Position numbers and translations under genes: made by a program. This document shows, piece by piece, positions 1-11,062 of a stretch of 64,000 nucleotides of DNA; positions within the stretch are counted from its first letter, which is position 1; each line of letters starts with the position of its first letter. The DNA lies in contig CAIVAR010000034.1 of assembly GCA_903904005.1 (NCBI GenBank), positions 1 to 64,000 on the forward strand. Reading direction: 5' to 3'. The stretch comes from an uncultured Anaeromyxobacter sp. (GTDB lineage: Bacteria > Myxococcota > Myxococcia > Myxococcales > Anaeromyxobacteraceae). The notes below the pieces were generated by a model. That model was not told where the DNA came from, ran no database searches, and saw only the letters and a program-made list of their open reading frames with translations.

Positions 1-327
1 CCCCCTGCCGCCCTCGCCCTGGGCGTGGACCTCCGGCGGCTCCTCATCGTGCGCCCCGGGACGGCGCGGGGGGAGGTGCTGCCGGGGCTCTGGGCCGCCG
101 AGGTGCTGCTCGGGAGCGGCGCCTTCTGTGCGGTGGCCATCGACGTCCCCCTGCGCGGCGTGCCGGCGGCGCGGGCCGAGCCCATCCTGCGCCGGCTTCG
201 GGCGGCGGCAGAGAAGGGCGGTGCGGCGGCGCTCCTGCTCTCCGGCCCGGGCGACCCGGCCATCCCGGCGGCGGTCCGGATCGACCTGGACGCGGTGCGC
301 CTCGCGGAGGTCCACCATGTTGCATGA
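1..327 (+). CDS. imuA: ImuA, 3' end (partial)
   Basis: This is the C-terminal part of a RecA-like ATPase-fold protein of the damage-inducible mutagenesis cassette. The frame is open to the left edge, so the true start lies outside the window. The visible part, about 108 codons, begins with a stretch containing LGVDLRRLLIVRP and ends with ALLLSGPGDPAIPAAVRIDL; both are typical of the last strands of ImuA/SulA-related proteins. The stop overlaps the imuB start by 11 bases, and imuB and dnaE2 follow directly. That operon context decides the call, because the fragment alone would be weak. In characterised systems ImuA, ImuB and DnaE2 act together in translesion synthesis and are usually LexA-controlled; the promoter is not visible here. 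Confidence 0.8.
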   Translation, partial: PPAALALGVDLRRLLIVRPGTARGEVLPGLWAAEVLLGSGAFCAVAIDVPLRGVPAARAEPILRRLRAAAEKGGAAALLLSGPGDPAIPAAVRIDLDAVRLAEVHHVA

Positions 328-1861
328 GCGGGCCCCGCCGCGCGCGCTCGCCGTCGTCCTCCCCGACCTGCCGCTGCAGCGGGTCCTGCGGGCCCGGCCG
401 CCGGCCGGGGCGCTCGCGGTGGTGTGGGAGGGGCTCGTGCGCCACGCCACCGCCCCGGCGCTCGCCGCCGGGGTCCGCCCGGGTGACTCGCTCGTGCAGG
501 CGCGGGCGGCCTGCGCCGATCTCGAGGCCGTGCCGCTCGACGCCGCCGCCGACCGGGCGGCGCTGCGCGCGCTCGCCGAGGCGCTCCTGGCCCTCGCCCC
601 CGTGGTCGAGGTGGCCCCTCCCGACGCGGTGCTCCTCGACGCTGCCGGCGCCCGCCTGTCCGGCAGCGATCCGGCGGAGGCGGAGCGGGTGCTGGCCGGG
701 AGGGTGCTCGCCCTCTGCGCCGACATGGGGTTCCGGGGACGCATCGCGGTGGCCGATGGCAAGGGGGTGGCGATCGCGCTGGCACGCCACGCCGGCCGGG
801 AGCGGACGAGGGTTCCGTCCGGGCCCGGAGAGGGGGCGCGGGCGCTCGCCCCGCTGCCGCTCGCGGCGCTCGACCTGCCCGCCGAGGTGGCGGGCTGGCT
901 CTCCGCGGTGGGGGTCGAGGACGTCGGCGCGCTGGCCGCCCTGCCGGCGGAGACGCTGGCCCACCGCTTCGGCGCGGCGGGCGCGGCGGCCGGTCGGCTG
1001 GCCCGCGGGGTCGATCCGCGGCCGCTCGTCCCCTTCGTCTCCGAGACCTTCCCGCGCGAGCGCTGGGACCTCGAGGGGGAGGTGGGCGTGCTCGAGAGCG
1101 CCGAGCCGGTGATCTTCGCGGCGAAGCGGCTCGCCGACCGGGTGGCGGCGCGCCTCGTCGGGCGCGGCCTGGGGGCGAGCCGGTTGCGACTCACGCTGCT
1201 GCTCGACCCGCGCGGCGAGGAGCGGGTCGACCTGCCGCTCTCGCGGCCGGGCGCCGACGCGGCGGCCTGGCTCGCGCCGCTCCGTGAGCGGCTCGCCGGG
1301 CTGCGGCTCCCGGCCCCGGTGCGCGCCCTCGAGTTCGCCGTGGTGGAGGCGGCCGAGGTCCCGGCCGAGCAGCTCGCGGTGGGCGACCGGCCCGAGGTGG
1401 CGCGCGCGCTCGACGTGGCCCTCTCGCGCCTCGCCGCCCGGCTGGGCGAGCGCTCCCTCTTCGCCGCCGAGGCGGCCGACCGGCACCGGCCGGAGGCGGC
1501 CTACCGGGAGACCCCGTTCCGTCACGGTGGGGCCGGGCGGGGCGGCGGGGCGGGACCGCAGCAGCCCCGGTCGCCGCCGGAGTCGCCGCCGGAACCGCAA
1601 CCGGAGCGCCCCACGCGGCTCCTCGATCCCCCGCGCCCGATCGTCGCGCTGGGGGAGGGAGGCCGGCTCACCTCCCTGCGGATCGAGGGTGCGGTCCGCG
1701 CCGTCCTCGCCCTCTCCGGCCCCGAGCGGCTGGCCGGCGAGTGGTGGAACGAACCCTTCGACCGCGACTACTACCGGGTCCGGCTCGAGGGGCTGGGCGA
1801 GACCTGGATCTACCGCGACGGACGCGACGGCCGGCTCTGGCTCCACGGCCTCTTCGACTGA
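317..1861 (+). CDS. imuB: ImuB, Y-family polymerase-like mutasome subunit
   Basis: The product is a 514-residue DinB/UmuC-fold protein that in known systems is catalytically dead and tethers DnaE2 to the beta clamp during mutagenic repair. The start chosen is ATG 317, giving MLHERAPPRALAVVLPDLPL, which matches the usual ImuB N-terminus; a longer frame to 128 only overlaps imuA. The acidic residues of active Y-family polymerases are not in their usual setting: the palm strand reads VLPDLPLQ and the second site reads PPDAVLLD, as expected for ImuB. An HhH region (about residues 185-235) precedes a little-finger-like region, a Gly/Pro-rich linker (about 400-445) and a conserved tail ending in WLHGLFD. 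dnaE2 starts 7 bases downstream. Confidence 0.9.
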   Translation: MLHERAPPRALAVVLPDLPLQRVLRARPPAGALAVVWEGLVRHATAPALAAGVRPGDSLVQARAACADLEAVPLDAAADRAALRALAEALLALAPVVEVAPPDAVLLDAAGARLSGSDPAEAERVLAGRVLALCADMGFRGRIAVADGKGVAIALARHAGRERTRVPSGPGEGARALAPLPLAALDLPAEVAGWLSAVGVEDVGALAALPAETLAHRFGAAGAAAGRLARGVDPRPLVPFVSETFPRERWDLEGEVGVLESAEPVIFAAKRLADRVAARLVGRGLGASRLRLTLLLDPRGEERVDLPLSRPGADAAAWLAPLRERLAGLRLPAPVRALEFAVVEAAEVPAEQLAVGDRPEVARALDVALSRLAARLGERSLFAAEAADRHRPEAAYRETPFRHGGAGRGGGAGPQQPRSPPESPPEPQPERPTRLLDPPRPIVALGEGGRLTSLRIEGAVRAVLALSGPERLAGEWWNEPFDRDYYRVRLEGLGETWIYRDGRDGRLWLHGLFD

Positions 1862-1868
1862 CGCCCGG

Positions 1869-4800
1869 ATGCCCCCCCGCTACGCCGAGCTGCGCTGCCG
1901 GTCGAGCTTCTCCTTCCTCACGGGGGCGAGCCAGCCGGAGGAGCTCGTCGACCGCGCCGCCGACCTGGGGCTCGAGGCGCTGGCGCTCGCCGATCGCGGA
2001 GGGCTCTACGGCGTGGTTCGGGCCCACGCCCGGGCGCGCCGGCGGGGGATCCCGCTCGTCGTGGGGGCCGAGCTCGCCTGTGACGGACTCGGGCCCGGCG
2101 CGGCTGCGCTCACCCTGCTGGCGATGGACCGCGAGGGGTACGCCGGGTTGTGCCGGCTCCTCACCGAGGCCCACGCGGGCACGCCGCTCGGGGAGGGGGA
2201 GGCGCCGGAGGGGACGGTGGTCCGGCCGCCCGAGCCCAGGCTCCCCTTCCTGGCGGTGGCCGAGCGGTCCCGCGGTCTCCTCGCGCTCCACGCCGGCACC
2301 GACGCCGGGGTGGCGGCCCGGCTGCGGGAGGTCTTCGGCGGGCGGCTCGCGCTCGTGGTGTCGCGCCACCGGGCGGCCGGCGAGGAGGCGCGCATCGCCG
2401 CGGTGCGCAGCGTGGGGCGAAGGCTCTCGATCCCGGTGGCGGTGACGAACGACGTCCACACCCACGACCGCCGCCGCCAGCCCCTGCAGGACGTCCTCAC
2501 CTGCATCCGGCTGGGGACGAGCGTCGACCGGGTGGGGCGGCGCCTCTTTCCGAACGCCGAGCGCACGCTGAAGGGGCCCGAGGAGATGGCGAGGCTCTGG
2601 GCCGACTTCCCGGAGGGGCTCGAGACCGCCGCCGACCTCGCCGCCTCCTGTGCCTTCCGGATCGAGGAGATCCGCGGCGAGCATCCGCTGCCGCCGGTGC
2701 TGGCCGAGGGGGGCGAGGGGGGCGACGCGGCGGGCGGCATGGAGCTGCTCCGGCGCCTCGTGCGGGAGGGGGCCGTCGATCGCTACGGCGGAACGCCGCC
2801 GGTCGACGTGGAGCGGCAGCTCGCCCGGGAGCTCGCGCTCGTCGAGCAGCTCGGCTACGAGAGCTACTTCCTCACCGTCTGGGACGTGGTCCGCTTCGCC
2901 CGCGCGCGCGGCATCCTCTGCCAGGGGCGGGGCAGCGCGGCCAACTCGGCCATCTGCTTCGTGCTCGGCATCACCTCGATCGACCCGGTGCGGATGGGGC
3001 TGCTCTTCGAGCGCTTCCTCTCCGCGGAGCGGGGCGAGCCGCCCGACATCGACGTCGACTTCGAGCACGAGCGGCGCGAGGAGGTCATCCAGTACGTCTA
3101 CGCGCGCTACGGGCGCGACCGGGCCGGCATGGTCTGCGAGGTCATCGCCTACCGGGCCCGCTCGGCCATCCGTGACGTGGGCAAGGCGCTCGGGCTCGCC
3201 CCCGACCAGGTGGATCGGCTGGCGAAGCTCGTGGGAAGCCACGACACGGCCGGGGAGGTGCCGCCCGCCGTGCTGGCGCAGGCCGGGCTCGACCCGGAGG
3301 GCTCGCCGGCGGTGCGCCACGCGCTGCGCCTCGCCGCGGAGATCGCCGGCTTCCCGCGACACCTCTCCATCCACGTGGGGGGCTTCGTCATCACGAAGCG
3401 GCCGCTCGTGGAGACCGTTCCGGTGCAGCCCGCCGCCATGGCCGGGCGCACGGTGGTCCAGTGGGACAAGGACGACCTCGCCGAGCTCGGGCTCCTCAAG
3501 GTCGACCTGCTGGCGCTCGGCATGCTCACCGCGCTCTCCCGGTCGCTCGCGCTGCTCGGGCGCCACCGGCCGGCACCCTCCGGCGCCACGGCCGATCCCT
3601 GGCCCGCCTCGCTCGCCGCCATCCCCGCCGAGGAGCCCGGGGTCTACGAGATGATCTCCCGGGCCGACACCATCGGGGTCTTCCAGATCGAGTCCCGGGC
3701 GCAGATGTCGCTCTTGCCCCGGCTGCGCCCGCGCCGCTTCTACGACCTCGTCATCTCGGTGGCCATCATCCGCCCCGGCCCCATCCAGGGGGGCATGGTC
3801 CACCCCTTCCTGCGCCGCCGCGACGGGCGGGAGGAGGTCCGCTATCCGTACGAGCCGCTGCGGGCGGTGCTCGAGCGCACGCTCGGCATCCCGCTCTTCC
3901 AGGAGCAGGCCATGCGGCTCGCGGTGGTGGCCGCCGGCTACACCCCCGGCGAGGCCGACGAGCTGCGCCGGGCCATGACCCACAAGCGCTCCCACGAGCG
4001 CATCGAGGAGATGCGCGGGCGGCTCGTGGCCGGCATGGCCGCGAAGGGCATCCCGCCGGCCGACGCCGATGCCATCCTGCAGCAGCTCCACGGCTTCGCC
4101 GGCTACGGCTTCCCGGAGTCCCACGCCGCATCCTTCGCGCTGCTCGTCTACGCGTCGGCCTGGGTGAAGCGGCACCATCCGGCCGCCTTCGTCGCGGCCC
4201 TGCTCGACAGCCAGCCCATGGGGTTCTACGCCCCCCACACGCTGCTCGAGGACGCCAGGCGGCACGGGGTGGAGGTCCGAGGGGTGGACGTGCTGCACAG
4301 CGACTGGGGGTGCACGCTGGAGGGGGAGGCGGAGGGGGTGCCCTCCGCGCCCGGGGAGCGGCCGGCGCTGCGGCTCGGCCTCTCCCGGATCCGCGGGCTG
4401 CCGCGGACGGTGGGGGAGGCGGTGCTCACGGCCCGGCGGGAGGGGCCCTTCGCCTCGGTGGAGGACCTGTCGCGGCGGGCGCGGCTGTCGCGGGCCTGGC
4501 TCACGCGGCTCGCCGAGGCGGCGGCGCTGCGATCGCTCACGCCGGGCCGGCGGGCCGCCCTCTGGACGGCGCTGGGGCTCTCTCCGGGGGACGAGGGGGG
4601 GCTCTTCGCCGGGCGGTTGCCGCCCGAGGCCCCGGCCGCGCTCGTCGAGCCGGCTGCGGCCGAGGAGGTGGCGCGGGACTACGCCGCCACCGGCCTCTCC
4701 GAGCGGGCCCACCCGATCTCCTTCCTGCGCGCGGCGCTGGCGGCCCGTGGGGCGCGCACCGCGCGGGAGCTCTCCCGGATGCGCGACCGGGCGGCGGTCG

Positions 4801-5069
4801 AGGTGGGCGGGCTCGTCATCGTCCGGCAGCGCCCGGAGACCGCGCGGGGGATCACCTTCGTCTCGCTGGAGGACGAGACCGGGATCGCCAACCTGGTGGT
4901 GATGCCCGACGTCTACGAGCGCTACCGGCCGCTCGTCCGGAACGCCCCGTTCCTCCTCGCCCGGGGGCGGGTGGAGCGAACCGGCAAGGTGGTGAATCTT
5001 CAAGTCAGGGAGCTGTTGCCGCTCGCCCCGCTCGAGGAAGTGCGGACCGCCTCCCGGGACTTCCACTGA
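1869..5069 (+). CDS. dnaE2: Error-prone DNA polymerase DnaE2 (ImuC)
   Basis: This is a 1066-residue C-family polymerase alpha subunit, the catalytic part of the ImuA-ImuB-DnaE2 mutasome. The N-terminal PHP domain opens with YAELRCRSSFSFLTGASQ, the form typical of DnaE2 rather than DnaE1. The palm carries the catalytic aspartates in PPDIDVDFEHERR (about residue 395), followed by the conserved GRGSAANSAI-type region just upstream and HLSIHVGGFVI further on. A C-terminal OB-fold (about 970-1060, VSLEDETGIANLVV) binds single-stranded DNA. The length is right for DnaE2 and shorter than DnaE1. ATG 1869 is the only sensible start, since upstream codons in this frame lie inside imuB. The gene ends just before the cupredoxin gene. 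Confidence 0.95.
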   Translation: MPPRYAELRCRSSFSFLTGASQPEELVDRAADLGLEALALADRGGLYGVVRAHARARRRGIPLVVGAELACDGLGPGAAALTLLAMDREGYAGLCRLLTEAHAGTPLGEGEAPEGTVVRPPEPRLPFLAVAERSRGLLALHAGTDAGVAARLREVFGGRLALVVSRHRAAGEEARIAAVRSVGRRLSIPVAVTNDVHTHDRRRQPLQDVLTCIRLGTSVDRVGRRLFPNAERTLKGPEEMARLWADFPEGLETAADLAASCAFRIEEIRGEHPLPPVLAEGGEGGDAAGGMELLRRLVREGAVDRYGGTPPVDVERQLARELALVEQLGYESYFLTVWDVVRFARARGILCQGRGSAANSAICFVLGITSIDPVRMGLLFERFLSAERGEPPDIDVDFEHERREEVIQYVYARYGRDRAGMVCEVIAYRARSAIRDVGKALGLAPDQVDRLAKLVGSHDTAGEVPPAVLAQAGLDPEGSPAVRHALRLAAEIAGFPRHLSIHVGGFVITKRPLVETVPVQPAAMAGRTVVQWDKDDLAELGLLKVDLLALGMLTALSRSLALLGRHRPAPSGATADPWPASLAAIPAEEPGVYEMISRADTIGVFQIESRAQMSLLPRLRPRRFYDLVISVAIIRPGPIQGGMVHPFLRRRDGREEVRYPYEPLRAVLERTLGIPLFQEQAMRLAVVAAGYTPGEADELRRAMTHKRSHERIEEMRGRLVAGMAAKGIPPADADAILQQLHGFAGYGFPESHAASFALLVYASAWVKRHHPAAFVAALLDSQPMGFYAPHTLLEDARRHGVEVRGVDVLHSDWGCTLEGEAEGVPSAPGERPALRLGLSRIRGLPRTVGEAVLTARREGPFASVEDLSRRARLSRAWLTRLAEAAALRSLTPGRRAALWTALGLSPGDEGGLFAGRLPPEAPAALVEPAAAEEVARDYAATGLSERAHPISFLRAALAARGARTARELSRMRDRAAVEVGGLVIVRQRPETARGITFVSLEDETGIANLVVMPDVYERYRPLVRNAPFLLARGRVERTGKVVNLQVRELLPLAPLEEVRTASRDFH

Positions 5070-5108
5070 TATACTGCTCCCCGGACCGAACCCCTGGAGG
5101 ATTCCCGA

Positions 5109-5462
5109 ATGCGTCTCGCCGCACTGCTCGCCGTTCTGCTCGCGCTCCCCGTCCTCGCCGCCGACAAGGCACCCGCCGCGGCCGCCGCCGGGAAGAAGAT
5201 CGAGATCAAGGTCACCGAGAACGGGTTCGAGCCCAAGGAGATCAAGGTGAAGAAGGGGGAGCCGGTGACGCTCTCCTTCCTGCGCACCACCGACCGCACC
5301 TGCATCAAGGCCATCGACATCCCGGCCGAGAAGGTGAAGAACTTCACGCTCCCGCTCGACAAGGCCGTGGCCCTCACCATCACGCCGGCCAAGGCCGGGG
5401 TGGAGAAGTTCCACTGCACGGCCATGGCCATGGGTGGCGGGAAGATCGTGGTTTCCGACTGA
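5109..5462 (+). CDS. Periplasmic cupredoxin-domain protein
   Basis: This 117-residue secreted protein has a clear Sec signal peptide (residues 1-17, cut after VLA) followed by an Ala-rich linker and one cupredoxin-like beta domain. Candidate copper ligands are Cys64 in TDRTCIKAID and His102, Cys103, Met106 and Met108 in FHCTAMAMGGG. The pattern matches the small cupredoxin family often annotated near copper or respiratory genes, but the canonical His-Cys-His-Met set is not complete. GAGG lies 8-12 bases before the ATG. No functional partner is adjacent. A role in copper binding or periplasmic electron transfer is inferred from the fold alone. Confidence 0.8.
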   Translation: MRLAALLAVLLALPVLAADKAPAAAAAGKKIEIKVTENGFEPKEIKVKKGEPVTLSFLRTTDRTCIKAIDIPAEKVKNFTLPLDKAVALTITPAKAGVEKFHCTAMAMGGGKIVVSD

Positions 5463-5526
5463 TCCCTGCCCCCGGACAGGGGTGACGATATCTCCGCCCG
5501 GAGAGTCGCCACCCGACGAGCCTTCG

Positions 5527-5566
5527 CGCCGCACCCCGTCCGAGACGTGGTGCGGCGTTCCTTATT
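5527..5566 (+). terminator. Rho-independent terminator after cupredoxin gene
   Basis: A perfect 9-bp stem (CGCCGCACC at 5527-5535 with GGTGCGGCG at 5549-5557) has a 13-base loop and is followed by the T-rich TTCCTTATT. It lies 65 bases after the cupredoxin stop and separates that gene from the sensor kinase. Confidence 0.7.
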
Positions 5567-5584
5567 CTGGGATCATCCCGGCAG

Positions 5585-7542
5585 GTGAGCTGTCGAACGG
5601 GGGGGGCCTTGGTTCGCGCGACCGACCTGACGCTGGACGAGCCCCTCTACCGGGCCATCCTCGACAGCATCCCGAGCGGGAGGGTGCTCGTCGTCGATCG
5701 GGAGTTGCGCGTGATCGCCGCCGGTGGAGCTACCTCGCTGACCGGGGCTCCGTTGAAGGATCTCGTCGGGAGGCCCGCCGCGGACCTCCTCAGCCCCGAC
5801 GAGATGGCGCGTCTCGCACCAGCTCTGCGCGAGGCACTGGACGGGAAATCCGTGCACCGGGAGGGGCGCCTGCGAGGCGTGGACGTGGAGTACTGGCTGC
5901 AGCCGATCCGGGATGACGGGGGAGAGGTGGATGCAGTCGTTGCCACCGTCCAGAACGTCACGGAGCGGAAGCGGGCGGAGCGCGAGCTCCGGGAGGAGCG
6001 GGAGCGCCTGGTGCGGGTGCTCGAAGGCAGCTCCGACGGCTACGGAGAGCTCGACCTGGAGCGCCACGTCTGCGAGGTCAGCCCCCGGTGGAACGAGATC
6101 CTTGGGCGGGATCCGGGACTGCGGACCATGCCGGAAGACGAGATGATGTCGCTCGTTCACCCCGACGACCTCCGCGCCCTGCGGCCGAAACTGGATGACG
6201 TCTTGCTGGGACGGGCCTCGCGCTTCGACGAGGAGCATCGCCTGTGCCGGGCGGACGGCTCATGGGGCTGGATCCGGGCCCGTGCGAAGGTCGTCGCCCG
6301 GGACGGAGAGGGGAGGCCCGCGCTCCTCGCGGGAACCATCTCGGACATCACCACCCACCGGAACTTGGCGACCGAGCGCCGTGCGGCGCTGATGGCCTCC
6401 GAGGCCAGGTACCGAACACTGTACGAAAGCATGATGGACGGCTTCGTCCGGGTCGGAATGGACGGGGTCATCCGCGAGACCAACGAGGCCTTCCGTCAGA
6501 TGCTCGGGTACGGGTCCAAGGAACTGGAGTCCCTCACCTACGTGCAGATCACCCCGGAACGGTGGCACGCCGAGGAGGCCCACGTCGTCCGGGAACAGAT
6601 CCTTCCGCGGGGCTACTCCGACGTCTACGAGAAGGAGTACCGGCGCAAGGATGGATCGGTCTTCCCCGTCGAGTTGCGAACCTTTCTCCTCCGCGAGGGA
6701 GGCGAACCGGTCGGGATGTGGGCGATCGTCCGGGACGTCTCCGCTCGGAACCACCTTCGGGATCAACTCTCCGTGGCCGCGAGGCTGGCCGCCCTCGGGA
6801 CGCTGGTGGCGTCCGTCGCGCACGAGATCAACAACCCGCTGGCGGCGGTGCTCGCGAGCGAGGGGTTCGCCATGGAGGCGATCGAGGACGTTCTCGCGGA
6901 GATCCACGCGTCACGCCCGCTGGCGACGGAAGACCTCTCCAGGATGCTCATCGAGGTGATGGACGCCTTGTGCGACTCGCAGGGCGAGGGGAAGCGGATC
7001 GCAAGGATCGTGAAGGACATGGCCGCGTTCGCCCGGCCCGAGGCGCCGCGAGGTCGATCCAGCCTGGCCGAGGTGGTCGACCACGCGCTGCGCATGCTGC
7101 CAGCGTCGACCCGGATCGAGCACGCATACGGGTCGAGGATGCGGGGCGCGTCGAGGTGGCGACGCAGACGGGGTTGCTCGCGCAGGTGCTGGTGAGCCTC
7201 GTGAGCAACTCGGCCGATGCCATCCCGCCTGACCGTCCGGGAAACGTCACCATCCGGATCGGGCCCGGCGCGCCCGGCCGGGCCTGCCTCGAGGTGGAGG
7301 ACGACGGCATGGGGATGACGCCCGACGTGATGGCCCGGGTCTTCGACCCATTCTTCTCGACGCGGCTGTCGAGGCACGGGGCCGGACTGGGCCTGTCGAT
7401 CGCCCACTCCGTCGTGAAGGCCATGGGCGGGACCATCACGGCCCGCAGCGAGCCCGGAAAGGGTGCCACCTTTCGCGTGGAGATCCCGGAGGCATCCGGG
7501 ACACCGGTGGAGGGAACGGGGTTCGCTCCGCTGCCGACCTGA
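5585..7542 (+). pseudogene. Multi-PAS sensor histidine kinase, frameshifted
   Basis: Two frames together encode one hybrid-length PAS-PAS-PAS-HisKA-HATPase kinase. Frame one runs from GTG 5585 and carries three PAS domains (about residues 20-125, 140-260 and 270-395) and a HisKA dimerisation domain with the phospho-acceptor in SVAHEINNPLAAV (about residue 412). At about 7113-7140 the coding signal jumps to the next frame, which then encodes QVLVSLVSNSADAI (N box), VEDDGMGMTPDV (G1) and GAGLGLSIAHSVV (G2), ending at 7542. The first frame runs into a basic nonsense tail ending at 7195. One missing base would restore a single protein. No slippery heptamer is visible, so a real indel or a sequencing error is likelier than programmed shifting. 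A separate ATPase fragment could start at GTG 7156. No response regulator is adjacent. Confidence 0.75.
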
Positions 7543-7575
7543 CGTTTTCTCGCAGTACCGGAAGGGGGGATAGGC

Positions 7576-7809
7576 ATGTCACAGTACGTTGTCGGGGGGC
7601 ACGAGATCGTCGTCTGGAATCGACGGGGTCGCTGGACCGCGATCGTGGACCGCGCTCCTGTCCCGGGCTGGTACCTCAGCGAGGCGGAGGCGTGGGCCGT
7701 GGGCGTCCGCGAGGTCTTCCGGAGGGAGCGTCGAAGGGATGAGATGGAAGAAGGGCGCCCGGAGGTTTCCGAGCGCCCTTCGTCTTTCAGCGGGCCTTGC
7801 GCGCCCTGA
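7576..7809 (+). CDS. Small hypothetical protein (77 aa)
   Basis: The gene has an unusually good GGAAGGGGGG Shine-Dalgarno region before ATG 7576. The first 50 residues look like real coding sequence, with an amphipathic pattern rich in Trp and Val (VVWNRRGRWTAIVD, GWYLSEAEAWAVG). I recognise no family. The last 20 codons run through a strong hairpin at 7750-7781, so the 3' end of the gene and a terminator share sequence. A second frame (7589-7828) overlaps it but looks like a shadow because of its Ser/Arg-rich composition. It could be a small regulatory or structural protein; its function is unknown. Confidence 0.5.
   Translation: MSQYVVGGHEIVVWNRRGRWTAIVDRAPVPGWYLSEAEAWAVGVREVFRRERRRDEMEEGRPEVSERPSSFSGPCAP
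7750..7787 (+). terminator. Terminator-like hairpin
   Basis: The 9-bp perfect stem GAAGGGCGC / GCGCCCTTC (7750-7758 and 7773-7781) extends inward through CGGA/TCCG and is followed by GTCTTTC. It overlaps the last codons of the small ORF. The T-tract is short, so efficiency is uncertain. Confidence 0.5.
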
Positions 7810-7818
7810 AGGGCGCGC
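7799..7818 (-). terminator. Inverted repeat after nrdJ
   Basis: GCGCGCCCT at 7799-7807 and AGGGCGCGC at 7810-7818 form a perfect 9-bp stem with almost no loop, 7 bases beyond the nrdJ stop on the minus strand. There is no T-tract on the minus strand, so it may be a transcript 3'-end stabiliser rather than a full intrinsic terminator. Confidence 0.4.
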
Positions 7819-7824
7819 CGTGGG

Positions 7825-10611
<2,787 letters not shown>

Positions 10612-10806
10612 CTCTGACCTCCCGATAGCCAAGTGGGGCGTGAAGCGTCGCCGCCCTTCGCCCCGTTTCCCCATCCCCTGCCTCCGCGTCCACCGCGATG
10701 GCGGACCGGAGGCTTTACACGTCGCCTCTGACACGGGGGGCGCCTTCGCCCCTCCACCCGAAACGGCCTGCCGGGCTCCACTCCCCAACTCCGGCGGCGA
10801 TGGCGG

Positions 10807-10834
10807 ACGATATCCAGGCAAGATGGGCTGTCAA
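10807..10834 (-). promoter_or_regulatory. Candidate nrdJ promoter
   Basis: On the minus strand a perfect TTGACA (10834-10829) is followed after 16 bases by TATCGT (10812-10807). The predicted start of transcription is near 10800, giving a leader of about 190 bases before nrdJ. The NrdR-type palindrome lies 8 bases upstream of the -35. Confidence 0.5.
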
Positions 10835-10842
10835 GGCGTGAA

Positions 10843-10858
10843 CCACAATATATTGTGG
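10843..10858. promoter_or_regulatory. NrdR box (perfect 16-bp palindrome)
   Basis: CCACAATATATTGTGG is a perfect dyad that matches the known NrdR-box pattern (ACACwATATaTwGTGT core) in its inner 14 bases. It sits between the divergent nrdJ and lepA genes, next to the candidate nrdJ promoter. NrdR normally binds two boxes about three helical turns apart; I see only one convincing copy. Confidence 0.75.
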
Positions 10859-11062
10859 GGCATGGTCTTGACAGACACTAGATGCGGTAAATTTGGCCAA
10901 ATCCACAGGTAGGACAATGTGGGAGGGTCCTCATCTCCCGGCGAGGACCCCCATCAGGGTTCCCTCGCACGCGTGGGCCCGTCGCGGATGACGCAAGGCA
11001 GCATCGACCGGCGCCTCGGGGGGTGTCTCGGTCGGTATCGCGTGCTAGAAAGCCCCGACCCG
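10859..11062 (+). promoter_or_regulatory. lepA leader region with TTGACA and 12-bp palindrome
   Basis: This is the rest of the 451-base nrdJ-lepA intergenic gap. It holds a perfect TTGACA at 10868-10873, pointing to lepA. The best -10-like TAAATT (10888-10893) is only 14 bases away, so the promoter is uncertain. A perfect 12-bp palindrome, ATTTGGCCAAAT, lies at 10891-10902 and could be an operator. Local AT content is well above the surroundings. From 10920 to 11062 nothing clear is visible. Confidence 0.35.

Noticed and set aside
44-1846. Long open frame on the minus strand opposite imuB
   Set aside because: High GC makes long shadow frames common. Its composition is Arg/Gly/Pro-rich without domains, and the plus strand holds a clear ImuB.
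10612-10800. Possible cobalamin riboswitch in the nrdJ leader
   Set aside because: No convincing B12-box or GCCACTG-type core. The gene itself needs B12, so repression by B12 would make little sense.
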